DNA of 64,000 nt from the NCBI GenBank assembly GCA_963832835.1, contig CAWHVD010000001.1, forward strand, positions 1,488,001 to 1,552,000, read 5' to 3'. Under the pieces are notes generated by a model, which searched no databases, was not told where the DNA came from, and saw only the letters and a program-made list of their open reading frames with translations. Positions 1 to 9,126 of this stretch are shown here, piece after piece. The translations under genes and the position numbers were made by a program. How positions within the stretch are numbered: position 1 is the first letter of the stretch; each line of letters opens with the position of its first letter. Source of the stretch: CAVPKN01 sp963832835. GTDB lineage: Bacteria; Chlamydiota; Chlamydiia; Chlamydiales; JAAKFR01.

Positions 1-1241
1 TGATTGATTGCCAAGAAAGAGACCCGGCTAAGTGTGAGATCTATATTGTAGAAGGGGACTCTGCGGGAGGATCGGCAAAAATGGGGCGTGATCGTCGTTA
101 TCAGGCGATTTTGCCTATCCGCGGTAAAATTTTGAACGTTGAAAAAGCCAGGTTGCAGAAGGTTTTCCAAAACCAAGAAGTTGGTACCATCATCGCTGCC
201 TTGGGCTGTGGAATTGGTGTCGATTCGATGAATATCGCTAAGCTGCGCTACCATCGCATCATCATCATGACCGACGCCGATGTCGATGGCTCTCACATCC
301 GCACATTGCTCCTTACCTTTTTCTACCGTCACATGCCGGCCTTAATCGAAAATAACTACATCTATATTGCTCAGCCTCCTCTTTATAAAGTGACACGGAA
401 AAAACAGAGCCGCTACATCACTTCCGAGCGGGAGATGGATGACTACTTGTTGGAGCTGGGTGTACGCGATGTGACAATCGAAACTGCCATCGAATGCGAA
501 GGAGCCGTCTCAAAGACGTTGACTGAAGAAGAGACTAATACTCTTGTCCGGTTGATTTTAGATGTGGAACAGTTTATTCAATCAATTGAACGTAAAGCGA
601 TTCCGTTCAGAGAATTTCTCGATGCAAAAAATGAAACAGGCGCATATCCCCGTTATGTCATCACTGCCTTTAAAAACGAGCCGACCAAGTTGGTCTATTC
701 CGAAGACGAGTTTTTGGATATCGCACGTCGCTATGACCAAGAGCAGCGCAAATCGTATCAAGAGACCTTGAAAGATTTATCCGAAGAAGAAGTTGCAGAG
801 GCTCAGAAAACCTTCCGTCCCAAACCCCTTCCGTACATCGAGCTGTACAAAGAAGAGAGCTGCCTGCAGCTCATGGACAGATTAAAAACGTGGTCCTTGA
901 CGCTCGACCGTTACATGATCGCAGATGGAAAGTTGTTTATCGTCAAGGAAGATGGAGAGGTTTTCCATGACTTTTTCACGCTCAAGGAATTGATCGATCA
1001 CTTAAGGATCCACGGAAGAAAAGGGGTAGAGGTACAGCGCTACAAGGGTCTAGGAGAGATGAACGCTGACCAGCTTTGGGACACAACGATGAATCCTGAC
1101 CAGCGTACTCTTCTTCAAGTCACCTTGCCCGATGTAATTGCTGCCGACCATATGTTTACCATGCTAATGGGAGAGGATGTACCGCCCCGTAGGGCCTTTA
1201 TTGAAAACCACGCACTATCCGTCAAGAATCTTGATATTTAG
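1..1241 (+). CDS. gyrB: DNA gyrase subunit B, C-terminal part (5' end outside window)
   Basis: ATP-dependent subunit of the type II topoisomerase that introduces negative supercoils. The reading frame is open to the window edge (first complete codon at 3), so the ATPase domain is missing. What is visible starts just before the TOPRIM signature EGDSAGGSAK (codons near 48-77), followed by the magnesium-binding motif DADVDGSHIR (near 270-300) and the C-terminal motif GLGEMNADQLWDTTM (near 1048-1092). It ends at TAG 1239-1241. gyrA follows after a 173-bp gap filled by a long palindrome, so the pair is probably co-transcribed. A ParE identity is less likely because of the gyrA partner and the chlamydial gene order. 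Confidence 0.96.
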   Translation, partial: IDCQERDPAKCEIYIVEGDSAGGSAKMGRDRRYQAILPIRGKILNVEKARLQKVFQNQEVGTIIAALGCGIGVDSMNIAKLRYHRIIIMTDADVDGSHIRTLLLTFFYRHMPALIENNYIYIAQPPLYKVTRKKQSRYITSEREMDDYLLELGVRDVTIETAIECEGAVSKTLTEEETNTLVRLILDVEQFIQSIERKAIPFREFLDAKNETGAYPRYVITAFKNEPTKLVYSEDEFLDIARRYDQEQRKSYQETLKDLSEEEVAEAQKTFRPKPLPYIELYKEESCLQLMDRLKTWSLTLDRYMIADGKLFIVKEDGEVFHDFFTLKELIDHLRIHGRKGVEVQRYKGLGEMNADQLWDTTMNPDQRTLLQVTLPDVIAADHMFTMLMGEDVPPRRAFIENHALSVKNLDI

Positions 1242-1250
1242 GAACTTTAC

Positions 1251-1408
1251 ACCTCAATCTAGTCAAAAATTCACATTTGCGGTGAGCCAAAGCCCCGGGG
1301 CTAAACGATATTAAGGTACCCCATATTAGAAATATGAGGTAACTTAATATCGTTTAGCCGCGGGAGCTTTCGCTTTGCGCAAATGTGAATTTTTGACTAG
1401 ATTGAGGT
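1251..1408. repeat. 158-bp imperfect palindrome between gyrB and gyrA
   Basis: The outer 31 bases (1251-1281) are perfectly inverted at 1378-1408. The arms stay largely complementary up to a small central hairpin, CATATT-AGA-AATATG, near 1322-1336. It fills almost the whole gyrB-gyrA gap. The right end contributes GAGG at 1404-1407, seven bases before the gyrA ATG, so the element end appears to act as the gyrA ribosome-binding site. It looks like a miniature inverted-repeat element. I see no clear target duplication and no second copy in the window. Confidence 0.85.
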
Positions 1409-1414
1409 ATAACC

Positions 1415-3910
1415 ATGTCTTTTAGAGAAAACGAAATTGTATTGCCCCGGAATCTCGAAGAGGAGATGAAAGAGAGCTATCTACGCTACTCGATGTCGGT
1501 CATCATTTCGCGCGCCCTTCCCGACGTACGCGATGGGCTTAAACCCTCCCAGCGCCGCATTTTGTTTGCCATGCGCCAACTGAACCTCTCTCCTGGCGCC
1601 AAACACCGAAAATGTGCGAAAATTTGCGGTGATACCTCAGGGGACTACCATCCACATGGTGAATCGGTGATTTACCCAACGCTCGTGCGTATGGCACAAG
1701 ATTGGGCGATGCGTTACCCACTGGTAGATGGGCAAGGAAACTTTGGTTCGATCGATGGTGACCCACCAGCTGCGATGCGTTACACTGAGGCCCGTTTGAC
1801 TACCAGCGCCATGCAGCTCATGGAAGACCTGGATAAAGAAACAGTTGACATGGCCCCAAACTATGATGAGACGAAAACAGAGCCCCTCGTATTCCCTTCC
1901 AAATTCCCCAACTTATTATGTAATGGTTCTTCAGGAATTGCTGTGGGCATGGCGACCAACATCCCCCCACAAAATCTGGGCGAATTGATTGCAGCAACTC
2001 TTCTGGTGTTAGAAAATAAAGAAACAACCATCGAAGAGATCATGCAGGTCATGCCCGGGCCCGATTTTCCTACAGGCGCTCTGATTTGCGGAACAAGGGG
2101 AATTCGTGAGGCCTACCATACAGGCAGAGGAAAACTCATCCTACGCGGTGTGATCCGTGCTGAAGAAAACCCCTCTAATCCTGGAAGAGACCGGATTGTC
2201 GTCGACCAGATTCCCTATAACGTCAACAAATCCCGACTCATTGAGCAAATGGCAGAGCTTGTGAACAACAAGACAATGAACGGCGTCAGTGATGTGCGTG
2301 ACGAGTCTGATAAAGATGGCCTGCGTATTGTGCTGGAGCTCAAGAAAGGGGAAATCCCCGATGTGACCATCAATCAGCTCTACAAGTTTACCGATTTGCA
2401 AGTGACCTTTGGGTGCAATATGTTAGCACTCGATAAGAATTTACCGCGTACCATGAACATCAAGCAGATGATCTCGGCATGGATCTACCATCGCATTGAT
2501 GTAGTACGCCGCCGTACTCGCTTTGAGTTGCAAAAAGCCGAAGCACGCGCCCATATCCTGGAAGGTTATCTCATTGCCATTGATCACCTCGATGCTGTTG
2601 TTAAGTTGATCCGAGCCAGTAGTAGCCGTGACGAAGCGCGTGGCGCTTTGATAGCCACCTTCCATCTGACCTACGCACAAGCGACTGCAGTGCTTGATTT
2701 GCGTCTTTACCAACTGACAGGTCTTGAGCAAGACAAAATCAATGCCGAGCACCAAGAGCTGCTGATAAAAATTGATCATTACCGCGCTGTATTGGCCTCA
2801 GAGCAAATGGTACGCGATATCATTGCCGAGGAGTTGCAAGCAATCCAAAAGGCGCACAAGACACCCCGTCGGTCTCAGATTGTACCGATGGAAGATGAAT
2901 TTAACGTTGAAGATTTAATTCCTGAGACCCAAGTAATCATCACGATCTCTCAAGACGATTATGTCAAAAGAATGCCCCTCTCCCTTTTCCGCGAACAGAG
3001 ACGAGGGGGATCGGGCGTAACTGGCTTTGACATCAAGCGCGAAACCGACGCCTTAAAAGGGATCTATGTCGCCTCCACTCATGAGTACCTTCTGATCTTC
3101 ACGAACTTTGGGCGTTGCTATTGGTTGAAGGTCTGGCAATTGCCCGAAGGGGAACGTCGCTCAAAGGGTAAGGCGCTTGTCAACCTGCTCGAAGACATTC
3201 AAGAGGGTGAAAGAATCGCAACGATCTTACATACAAAAACCTTTGAAGAAGAAAGGTTCATCTTCATGGCTACACGTCGCGGGACTGTGAAGAAGACAAA
3301 TCTGTCTGCATTTAGCAACATCCGTCGTAAAGGGATTCGTGCCCTAGAGATTGATGAGGGGGATGAGCTCATAGCAGCCCGCCTCGTCGGCCTGCAGGAG
3401 CAGGTCATGCTCTTCACTTATCAAGGCATGGCCGTGCGCTTTGACCACACTAAGGTCCGCCCGATGGGACGGACAGCGCGCGGGGTCAGGGGAGTGTCGC
3501 TCAAGTCCGATTCCGATCGTGTAGTCGGCTGCGAGGTCGTGGCAAGCGAAGAGGAGACTATTTTGGTCGTTTGTGAAAACGGTTACGGAAAACGTTCTGC
3601 AGTCTCCGAATTTAGACAGACTAACCGAGGTGGTGTGGGTGTCCGTTCGATTATCACTAGCGAACGCAACGGGAATGTCGTGGGAGCCGTGGCTATATCG
3701 GATGATGATGGTCTTGTCATGATGTCGGCCAGTGGCCAAACCGTACGGATTAATATGCATGATTTGAGAGTCATGGGCCGAGCGACGCAAGGTGTCAAGC
3801 TTGTCAACCTCAAAGAAGAAGATTCCTTACTAGCGATTGAAAAGTTAGAAGGGGTTGGAGCTGAGAATGGCAATGTGGAGGAGCATGCAGCAGATCAACC
3901 GTCCGTATGA
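1415..3910 (+). CDS. gyrA: DNA gyrase subunit A
   Basis: Breakage-reunion subunit of DNA gyrase, 831 residues, of typical length. The catalytic tyrosine is Tyr123 in AAMRYTEARL. The quinolone-resistance region reads HGESVIYP (81-88), keeping the serine equivalent to E. coli Ser83 but with Pro at the position of Asp87. The GyrA signature VDGQGNFGSIDGD is at 104-116. The C-terminal half carries the beta-pinwheel repeats that wrap DNA, including the GyrA-box-like motif QRRGGSGV near 530. The ATG at 1415 is preceded by GAGG seven bases upstream, inside the palindrome end. tmk starts inside the last 44 bases. Confidence 0.97.
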   Translation: MSFRENEIVLPRNLEEEMKESYLRYSMSVIISRALPDVRDGLKPSQRRILFAMRQLNLSPGAKHRKCAKICGDTSGDYHPHGESVIYPTLVRMAQDWAMRYPLVDGQGNFGSIDGDPPAAMRYTEARLTTSAMQLMEDLDKETVDMAPNYDETKTEPLVFPSKFPNLLCNGSSGIAVGMATNIPPQNLGELIAATLLVLENKETTIEEIMQVMPGPDFPTGALICGTRGIREAYHTGRGKLILRGVIRAEENPSNPGRDRIVVDQIPYNVNKSRLIEQMAELVNNKTMNGVSDVRDESDKDGLRIVLELKKGEIPDVTINQLYKFTDLQVTFGCNMLALDKNLPRTMNIKQMISAWIYHRIDVVRRRTRFELQKAEARAHILEGYLIAIDHLDAVVKLIRASSSRDEARGALIATFHLTYAQATAVLDLRLYQLTGLEQDKINAEHQELLIKIDHYRAVLASEQMVRDIIAEELQAIQKAHKTPRRSQIVPMEDEFNVEDLIPETQVIITISQDDYVKRMPLSLFREQRRGGSGVTGFDIKRETDALKGIYVASTHEYLLIFTNFGRCYWLKVWQLPEGERRSKGKALVNLLEDIQEGERIATILHTKTFEEERFIFMATRRGTVKKTNLSAFSNIRRKGIRALEIDEGDELIAARLVGLQEQVMLFTYQGMAVRFDHTKVRPMGRTARGVRGVSLKSDSDRVVGCEVVASEEETILVVCENGYGKRSAVSEFRQTNRGGVGVRSIITSERNGNVVGAVAISDDDGLVMMSASGQTVRINMHDLRVMGRATQGVKLVNLKEEDSLLAIEKLEGVGAENGNVEEHAADQPSV

Positions 3911-4535
3911 CGGATTTTTTATTACCCTCGAAGGAGGCGATGGTTGCGGTAAAACCACTGTTACCTCGCAGCTTGTGGATCACTTGCGTAAAAGGGGACA
4001 CGTTGTATTTAAGACACGTGAGCCGGGCGGAACATCGCTTTCTGAGCAAATTCGTCACCTTCTTTTGAATCCTCAAGGAGATTATACAGTAGCGCCAGAA
4101 GCTGAGCTTCTTTTGTACTTGAGCGCGCGCGCTCAAAATTACGCAGAGCGTATCAAGCCAGCACTCCATCGCGGTGAGATTGTTGTGTGTGAGCGCTTTC
4201 ATGACTCGAGTATCGCTTATCAGGGATGTGCTCGTCATCTGGGCATGCCTTATGTAAAACAACTTTGTGAACTCGTATGTCCCCACCCCGATTTCACCCT
4301 CCTTCTCGATCTAGATCCCGAAGTAGGCATCCGCCGTGTGCGCGCTTCGCGGGAGATAGAAGATCGCTTGGAACAAGAAAAATTACAGTTCCACAAAGAA
4401 GTAAGGCAAGGATACCTACACCTGGCTGACGCCCACCCAGAACGAATCACCATCATCGATGCTGCTATGCCCCTGGAACAGGTCGTGCAGGCTTGCCTAG
4501 AGGCTGTGGAGCCCCATCTGATGCTCAAGCTATGA
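3867..4535 (+). CDS. tmk: Thymidylate kinase
   Basis: Phosphorylates dTMP to dTDP. The P-loop EGGDGCGKTT lies near residues 20-29 and the DR(Y/F)-like region reads CERFHDSS. The TREPGGT motif (near 48-54) is typical of thymidylate kinases. I chose ATG 3867 because GGAG at 3857-3860 sits six bases before it. ATG 3885 is a possible later start but has the purine run almost touching it. The gene overlaps the end of gyrA by 44 bases and holB by 4 bases (ATGA), so translation is probably coupled. The order gyrA-tmk-holB is chlamydial. Confidence 0.95.
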   Translation: MAMWRSMQQINRPYDGFFITLEGGDGCGKTTVTSQLVDHLRKRGHVVFKTREPGGTSLSEQIRHLLLNPQGDYTVAPEAELLLYLSARAQNYAERIKPALHRGEIVVCERFHDSSIAYQGCARHLGMPYVKQLCELVCPHPDFTLLLDLDPEVGIRRVRASREIEDRLEQEKLQFHKEVRQGYLHLADAHPERITIIDAAMPLEQVVQACLEAVEPHLMLKL

Positions 4536-5287
4536 ACCCAAAACTACGCCTTGAGCGCCTCTTCCAATCAGGTAACATTCCTCATGCTCTTCTTTTTGCA
4601 GGACCGGTAGGGGCTGGTAAAAGCGCAGCAGCGCTACAGTTTGCTGTGGATTTGCTTCAAACATCTAAAAAACCTGAAAATCATCCAGATATTCACGCTT
4701 ATTTTCCTGAGGGTAAAGTGGGTATGCATCCTATCGAGTCAATCCGCAGACTCGCTCAAGAGGTCTCACTTGTCCCTTATGAAGGACGGTGGAAAATTTT
4801 TATCCTTCATGAAGCCGAAAAAATGCTCCCCACCAGCAGCAATGCCCTTCTTAAAACACTGGAAGAGCCAGCTGAGCACACCCTCATCATCCTCATCTCC
4901 CATCACCCCGCGGGTCTCTTACCTACAGTGCGCTCTCGTTGCCAGACCATCGACTTTCCTCCGCAAGCCACCACGCCTATCGACGCTTCCATTCTCTTGA
5001 TTCTTGCTGGTGCAAAGCCACGTCACTTTTCTACCTTTGAGAGCGAGCATCCCGATGCAGTGTTTGAAACGATTCTCTTTTGGTACCGAGACCGTCTTCT
5101 TCTGGAAATCGGGGATTGCGAGCAGCATCTCCATTTCCCCCAGCATCTTGACTCTCTTAAAAACACACCACTCATACCTCTCGAAATCGTTGAAAAACAC
5201 ATCTCCCTAGCACGCCTAGCCCATGCCCGTTCTACCAAGTTAAGCACTTGCCTTGAAATGCTTTTCCTCTCTCTGGAAGTAGTATAG
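4532..5287 (+). CDS. holB: DNA polymerase III delta' subunit (clamp-loader AAA+)
   Basis: Clamp-loader component, about 251 residues, a little shorter than E. coli HolB. It has the P-loop GPVGAGKS near residues 24-31, the DnaX/HolB-type stretch LLKTLEEP near 108-115 and the SRC arginine-finger motif at TVRSRCQ near 136-142. The Walker B region reads FILHEAEKM. The ATG at 4532 overlaps the tmk stop as ATGA. A longer in-frame TTG start at 4493 would lie inside tmk and is not needed. C. trachomatis has the equivalent gene next to tmk, often annotated as dnaX_1 or holB. Confidence 0.9.
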   Translation: MNPKLRLERLFQSGNIPHALLFAGPVGAGKSAAALQFAVDLLQTSKKPENHPDIHAYFPEGKVGMHPIESIRRLAQEVSLVPYEGRWKIFILHEAEKMLPTSSNALLKTLEEPAEHTLIILISHHPAGLLPTVRSRCQTIDFPPQATTPIDASILLILAGAKPRHFSTFESEHPDAVFETILFWYRDRLLLEIGDCEQHLHFPQHLDSLKNTPLIPLEIVEKHISLARLAHARSTKLSTCLEMLFLSLEVV

Positions 5288-5351
5288 TAAATTTCTTAAT
5301 CAAATATTCATTCTAGTGGCTTATAATAGTTGTTTTACAAAGGTGATCAAC

Positions 5352-6818
5352 ATGTCCAATGTCCGATTAGAAGGTAGTCATTCTGATATGCAGCCAGAAG
5401 GGTGCGCTCGTGTAAAGCCCTACATTTCACCTATTGCAGCTGCTCTGGCAGCTATTGCGCTTGCAGGATGTGTTTGTCTAATTGTTTATCAAGAAGTGAC
5501 TGGTGCTCGATTACTAGATGCGCAATGGATTTACATAGGTGTGGGCATTGCCGGAGCCGCATTTGCGACCGCTCTTTTCGAGATCGCGCTAACACATTGC
5601 ACCCAAAAACAACCGGAAATAGATGTTATATCAACGAGAGATATAAGCCTCCCAACGCCGCCGCCCGCACCAAGAAAACAAGATTTGCAAAAGCCCATCT
5701 CTGATGAAAGCCTGGATGAATCAGATCTGGATGAATCAGAAGAGGAGGCTCCTCAGGCTCCAGCTCTAATTTACACTAAAGATGAAATAGAACGCCTGCG
5801 TTTTCATGATATCAACTTCTTCTTGAGCATGCCGATTACAGCTCAATGCTATCAGATCTTGGACATACCTGCTTGGGATGGTAGGTGCCTTTATGCTTTA
5901 AAGACAGCGAATGATCCGAAAGATTGCATCTATTTCAAAGATCAGCACACCCGAAGAGAGTATATTCGAGAGCACCTACCCAATGATAAGGATGCACTAA
6001 TGGAAGAAGTGGGTTTGGAGATAAAGGACCCCTCAGAGTATTGGATCGAAGATTTTGGATTTGTACAACGCATCTTTTTTACTGAGAAAGAAGGGGATAC
6101 TCTACTTACATACAAGTTTTTAAGTTTTGGAGAGCAATATGACGACATAATTGCTGAAAAGGTAGATTGTAGAGAAGGGCGCTACTTAGGAAGTTACGGT
6201 AGGCGCTTAGCTGAAGCTCGTTCCTCTGAGGCACAATCTTACAAGGAGCCAGATCTTCTTAAGAACACTTCCTACCTTGCGATTAATGAATGTATCACTT
6301 GGAATGTGCCCGATCGTGTATACAGAAGAGCTCAGATGAGCTTTCACCCTGGTTTTGTATCATCTTCTTTTGATCCATCAGATAAAAGCGTCTTTATCCT
6401 TCTTGTCAAACTTCCATCAGAAGAGACTACATTTCTCTATTTCAAAAGCCTTGCTAACCGCAATCAATATGTTACAAACCACAATTTTCAGGATAGTTCG
6501 CATCGTTGCAAAGATTGGCGCAGTTCCCATGAGACTCATGCTAAAACCGCATCAACCATCCATGCCGAGATGTGCATTAACCGGAAAATGCATACATCGC
6601 TCGTGATTACCTCAGTAAGCCTTAATCAAGAAGAAGGGTGTATTATTACATGCGAACAAGGCGGATCTCGGATAGATTACGTATCTCCTGGAGAGATTCA
6701 AAAGAGCATCGATGCTAGAAAGTTTACACCACAATCCACATCGATACTGCAGATTGCAGACACCGAATTAAATGCCTATATTAAAAGCATGCCATGCACG
6801 AACAAGAAAAAATATTAA
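5352..6818 (+). CDS. Putative inclusion-membrane (Inc-like) protein
   Basis: Not a family I recognise by sequence. The 488-residue protein has two hydrophobic segments (about 24-46 and 58-82) separated by a short loop, then a Pro-rich and acidic linker (about 100-135, repeated DESDLDESEEE-like run) and a hydrophilic C-terminal domain of about 350 residues with several Cys and Trp. This bilobed hydrophobic layout is the defining feature of chlamydial Inc proteins, which are type III secreted and inserted in the inclusion membrane. The start ATG 5352 is preceded by AGGTGA at 5341-5346. TATAAT at 5322-5327 could be a -10 box, but I see no matching -35. It follows holB on the same strand. Confidence 0.75.
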   Translation: MSNVRLEGSHSDMQPEGCARVKPYISPIAAALAAIALAGCVCLIVYQEVTGARLLDAQWIYIGVGIAGAAFATALFEIALTHCTQKQPEIDVISTRDISLPTPPPAPRKQDLQKPISDESLDESDLDESEEEAPQAPALIYTKDEIERLRFHDINFFLSMPITAQCYQILDIPAWDGRCLYALKTANDPKDCIYFKDQHTRREYIREHLPNDKDALMEEVGLEIKDPSEYWIEDFGFVQRIFFTEKEGDTLLTYKFLSFGEQYDDIIAEKVDCREGRYLGSYGRRLAEARSSEAQSYKEPDLLKNTSYLAINECITWNVPDRVYRRAQMSFHPGFVSSSFDPSDKSVFILLVKLPSEETTFLYFKSLANRNQYVTNHNFQDSSHRCKDWRSSHETHAKTASTIHAEMCINRKMHTSLVITSVSLNQEEGCIITCEQGGSRIDYVSPGEIQKSIDARKFTPQSTSILQIADTELNAYIKSMPCTNKKKY

Positions 6819-6879
6819 TATATAGATTCAGAGCACCCAAAAAGTCGAGTATAGGTAAGCGTCTAGTGAACCCATCTTT

Positions 6880-7302
6880 TTAAGAAAGGTTCTTTTGTGT
6901 TAGGAGCCATTGGTCGGGGAGCAACTCATCCAGTTTTTGAGAGCAATGATCCATGATCCTAAAAACGGCAGTTCGAGATGTTAAAGTGATGTAAGATTTT
7001 GATTTAGAATCACTTTTAATAGGGGGCGCACACTCCCAAATGGTGAAGGGGCCCCCTAATGGAAGCGATTCTGGATCAAAAGATTGCGTCAATTTGCCGT
7101 CTCCAACTGCCGTTTTTAGGATGATACGCCTCATGACATCTTCAAGATATCCCTGAGGGTCTATATCTAAATCATACCATTTATCAAAAATAAAGCCATG
7201 AAGTGGTACTGGGTAATACCATTTCCAGAAAATAAAGCCATGAAGTGGCACTGGGTAACATGACAGATTTTGGACGATCGTTTCGAAGCCTATGTTTTGC
7301 AC
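6880..7302 (-). pseudogene. Decayed gene fragment fused to a miniature element
   Basis: An open frame of 140 codons reads out of the 163-bp-type element (7174-7377) into unrelated sequence. About 43 N-terminal codons come from the element, including a duplicated PVPLHGFIF stretch. The remaining ~97 codons (ending QWLLTQ) look like a real soluble protein tail: balanced composition, no low complexity. I do not recognise the tail. The simplest reading is that the element inserted into a minus-strand gene and left only its 3' end. Expression as a chimeric protein is possible but unsupported. Confidence 0.45.
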
Positions 7303-7377
7303 CTAAGCGAGAAAGGATCGTTCAAAAATTGCGTGTTACACAGTGCCAATTCGTGGTTTATTTTTGATAAATGGTAT
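7174..7377 (+). mobile_element. Miniature inverted-repeat element, copy A (with internal duplication)
   Basis: Copy A of the family also found at 19258, 23022, 23826 and 29707. The outer ends are perfect 21-base inverted repeats (7174-7194 and 7357-7377, ATACCATTTATCAAAAATAA-type). A second left end of the standard type begins at 7216, so the first 42 bases are present twice in slightly different versions. No transposase is encoded. Same orientation as copy C. Confidence 0.8.
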
Positions 7378-7583
7378 TACTAGAAACTGTCAAAGTCAGG
7401 TCTACCCATCTATCAGCCTGAAATGCTGGGATTGCACTAGCCTAGGAAAATGTCCTATGTATTGACAATCAACAAATTATGCAGCCCGTAGGGCTGAGAG
7501 AAGTTTGATGTATACATATGCCTGCCTGGTAAAGTGAACTTAGTAATGTTGGTTGATTTCTTTAAACAACTTAATTTTAGCTA
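7378..7583. other. Intergenic remainder with short repeats
   Basis: No gene is visible. The motif ACTAGAAAC-T-GTCAAAGTCAGG at 7379-7400 recurs with one change at 19464-19485, in both places shortly after a miniature element. A small REP-like hairpin, CAGCCC-GTA-GGGCTG, sits at 7482-7496 and resembles the arms of the larger palindromes at 22528 and 45782. Confidence 0.5.
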
Positions 7584-7613
7584 TTTACTAATAGTTGATG
7601 ATTTATCTATAAT
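7584..7613 (+). promoter_or_regulatory. Candidate sigma-66/70-type promoter
   Basis: TTTACT at 7584-7589 and TATAAT at 7608-7613 are separated by 18 bases in AT-rich DNA. The gene at 7653 begins 40 bases downstream, with GAGGGAAG as ribosome-binding site. Sequence match only. Confidence 0.45.
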
Positions 7614-7652
7614 GACTCTTTATTAATTTAGTTTAAAACAGTCGAGGGAAGA

Positions 7653-8393
7653 ATGAACAGTGATATTCAATTAAGTAATTTCGGTGATGCTCCAGATCAG
7701 CTTTATCTGCAACGGGGAGCTTTAGATGTTACTAAATCTGCGGTTAGTTTTCGGGATATCAGTGCCGCTGATGAAAAAAAAGAAATGGCTATCAAAATAG
7801 CTATGGTAGTAGGTGCCATCATTTTGTTGATTGTAACGATTGTTGCCGTCAGTGAAATCGCCAAGTTATCACCTATCGCGATTTGGGTTCATAACAGATG
7901 GGGACAAATCTTTCTTATATATGAGTATCCGGCCTTAGCAGCGATTGTACCGGGTATCTTGGGTACCGCTGGTGTGATTGGTTTGGCTGCAGGAGCTGCT
8001 GTGATTGATCTAGAGAGAGAACGGAATGGTTGGAGCAAAGATCTATCTGGGGAGGGAGCTGTTGAAAAGGAACTCTTCATCTTAACTAGTGAAAATCTAG
8101 AAGATATTTATAAGAATTACTATCGACGCGATGGGGGGATGCAACCTCTAGTGAGAAATGGGCTGATCTCAGAAGATGAAGGTCGCCAGCTGAGTGGCTT
8201 GCTCGAAGGTTATCATGTGCAAGCTACAAAAAAAGCAGCTTTTGAGAGCCACGGAAAGACATTCAAGGACGATCTTGCAAAATATCCTAAGAAGTATCCT
8301 GCTTATGATGCGGCATTAACAGAAATCGCAAAGTATCAAGACCAGTGGAAGAAACTCCAGCGAGCTATCCAGGGGAACTACTCAGAAGAGTAA
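7653..8393 (+). CDS. Putative inclusion-membrane (Inc-like) protein
   Basis: 246 residues of unknown family. Two hydrophobic segments (about 46-70 and 92-119) enclose a 20-residue loop, after a 45-residue hydrophilic N-terminus and before a charged helical tail of about 125 residues. The layout fits the chlamydial Inc type. GAGGGAAGA precedes the ATG with suitable spacing, and a strong terminator follows at 8406-8439, so this is probably a single-gene transcript. Confidence 0.72.
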   Translation: MNSDIQLSNFGDAPDQLYLQRGALDVTKSAVSFRDISAADEKKEMAIKIAMVVGAIILLIVTIVAVSEIAKLSPIAIWVHNRWGQIFLIYEYPALAAIVPGILGTAGVIGLAAGAAVIDLERERNGWSKDLSGEGAVEKELFILTSENLEDIYKNYYRRDGGMQPLVRNGLISEDEGRQLSGLLEGYHVQATKKAAFESHGKTFKDDLAKYPKKYPAYDAALTEIAKYQDQWKKLQRAIQGNYSEE

Positions 8394-8405
8394 ATTCATT
8401 CTATT

Positions 8406-8439
8406 AACCTCACCCATCTTGGGTGAGGTTTTTTTTTTT
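8406..8439 (+). terminator. Rho-independent terminator
   Basis: Perfect 10-bp stem AACCTCACCC / GGGTGAGGTT with a 5-base loop, followed by at least nine T. It ends the Inc-like gene at 7653-8393. Confidence 0.92.
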
Positions 8440-8490
8440 GTTATATTAAATTAAACTTTACTCTTTCGAGGTTTGTGCTACATTGGGCTC

Positions 8491-9117
8491 ATGCGCTTGA
8501 GTTTTTTGCCCAGAGACATGGTCTTCTTTCAACTACTAGAAAATTTGGCTAGCACGGCTGAAAAAGCGGTGAAATTGTTTCGAGTCCTAGTTCAGGAATG
8601 GAACCTCCAGCATCCTGCAATCGTTGGGCTTAGGGATCTGGAGCATGAGTGCGATCTCATTGTCCATGAGATTATGGTGAAGCTCAACAAGACCTTTGTT
8701 ACTCCCATTGACCGGGAAGATATCCATCTTTTGTCTAAAAAAATTGATGATTTAGTGGACTATATCCACGCCTTAAGCGAGAGAATGCTCCTCTTTCAAA
8801 TCGAGTCGGTAAGAGGGGAGTTGATCGAGATGGCAGATGTTTTAGAACAAGCGATGGGCGTGGCTGTATCGGCAATCCATAAGATACGCGATTTAAAAGA
8901 TACTGAGGCCATTTACGAAGAATGTATCCAAATTCATACGTTAGAAAATCAGGGAGATCGCCTCTTTGAAAGAGCACTGGGCGCCCTTTTTCAGAAGGGT
9001 GCAGAGCCGCTAGAGGTGATCAAATGGAAAGAAATTTATGATTTTCTGGAAAGGGCTATCGATGCATGTGAGGATATTGCCGACATCATTTGGGGCATTG
9101 TGGTGAAGTATGGGTAA
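8491..9117 (+). CDS. PhoU-like DUF47 family protein, partner of PiT phosphate transporter
   Basis: A 208-residue all-helical DUF47 (TIGR00153-type) protein. These proteins sit next to PiT permeases and are thought to control phosphate uptake. The N-terminus MRLSFLPRD is typical of the family. Conserved acidic and histidine positions (EHECDLIVHEI near 49-59, the DREDI region near 75-79) suggest metal binding as in PhoU. I chose ATG 8491 because the family starts there. A TTG at 8473 is in frame but gives an atypical extension. The PiT gene follows after nine bases. The pair matches the chlamydial CT691/CT692 arrangement from memory. Confidence 0.9.
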   Translation: MRLSFLPRDMVFFQLLENLASTAEKAVKLFRVLVQEWNLQHPAIVGLRDLEHECDLIVHEIMVKLNKTFVTPIDREDIHLLSKKIDDLVDYIHALSERMLLFQIESVRGELIEMADVLEQAMGVAVSAIHKIRDLKDTEAIYEECIQIHTLENQGDRLFERALGALFQKGAEPLEVIKWKEIYDFLERAIDACEDIADIIWGIVVKYG

Positions 9118-9126
9118 CCCTTCGAT

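Noticed and set aside
1..1241. ParE instead of GyrB
   Set aside because: Directly followed by a clear gyrA, and the neighbourhood matches the chlamydial gyrB-gyrA-tmk order.
3810..4286. 158-codon open frame antisense to gyrA/tmk
   Set aside because: Lies fully over two well-supported essential genes on the other strand.
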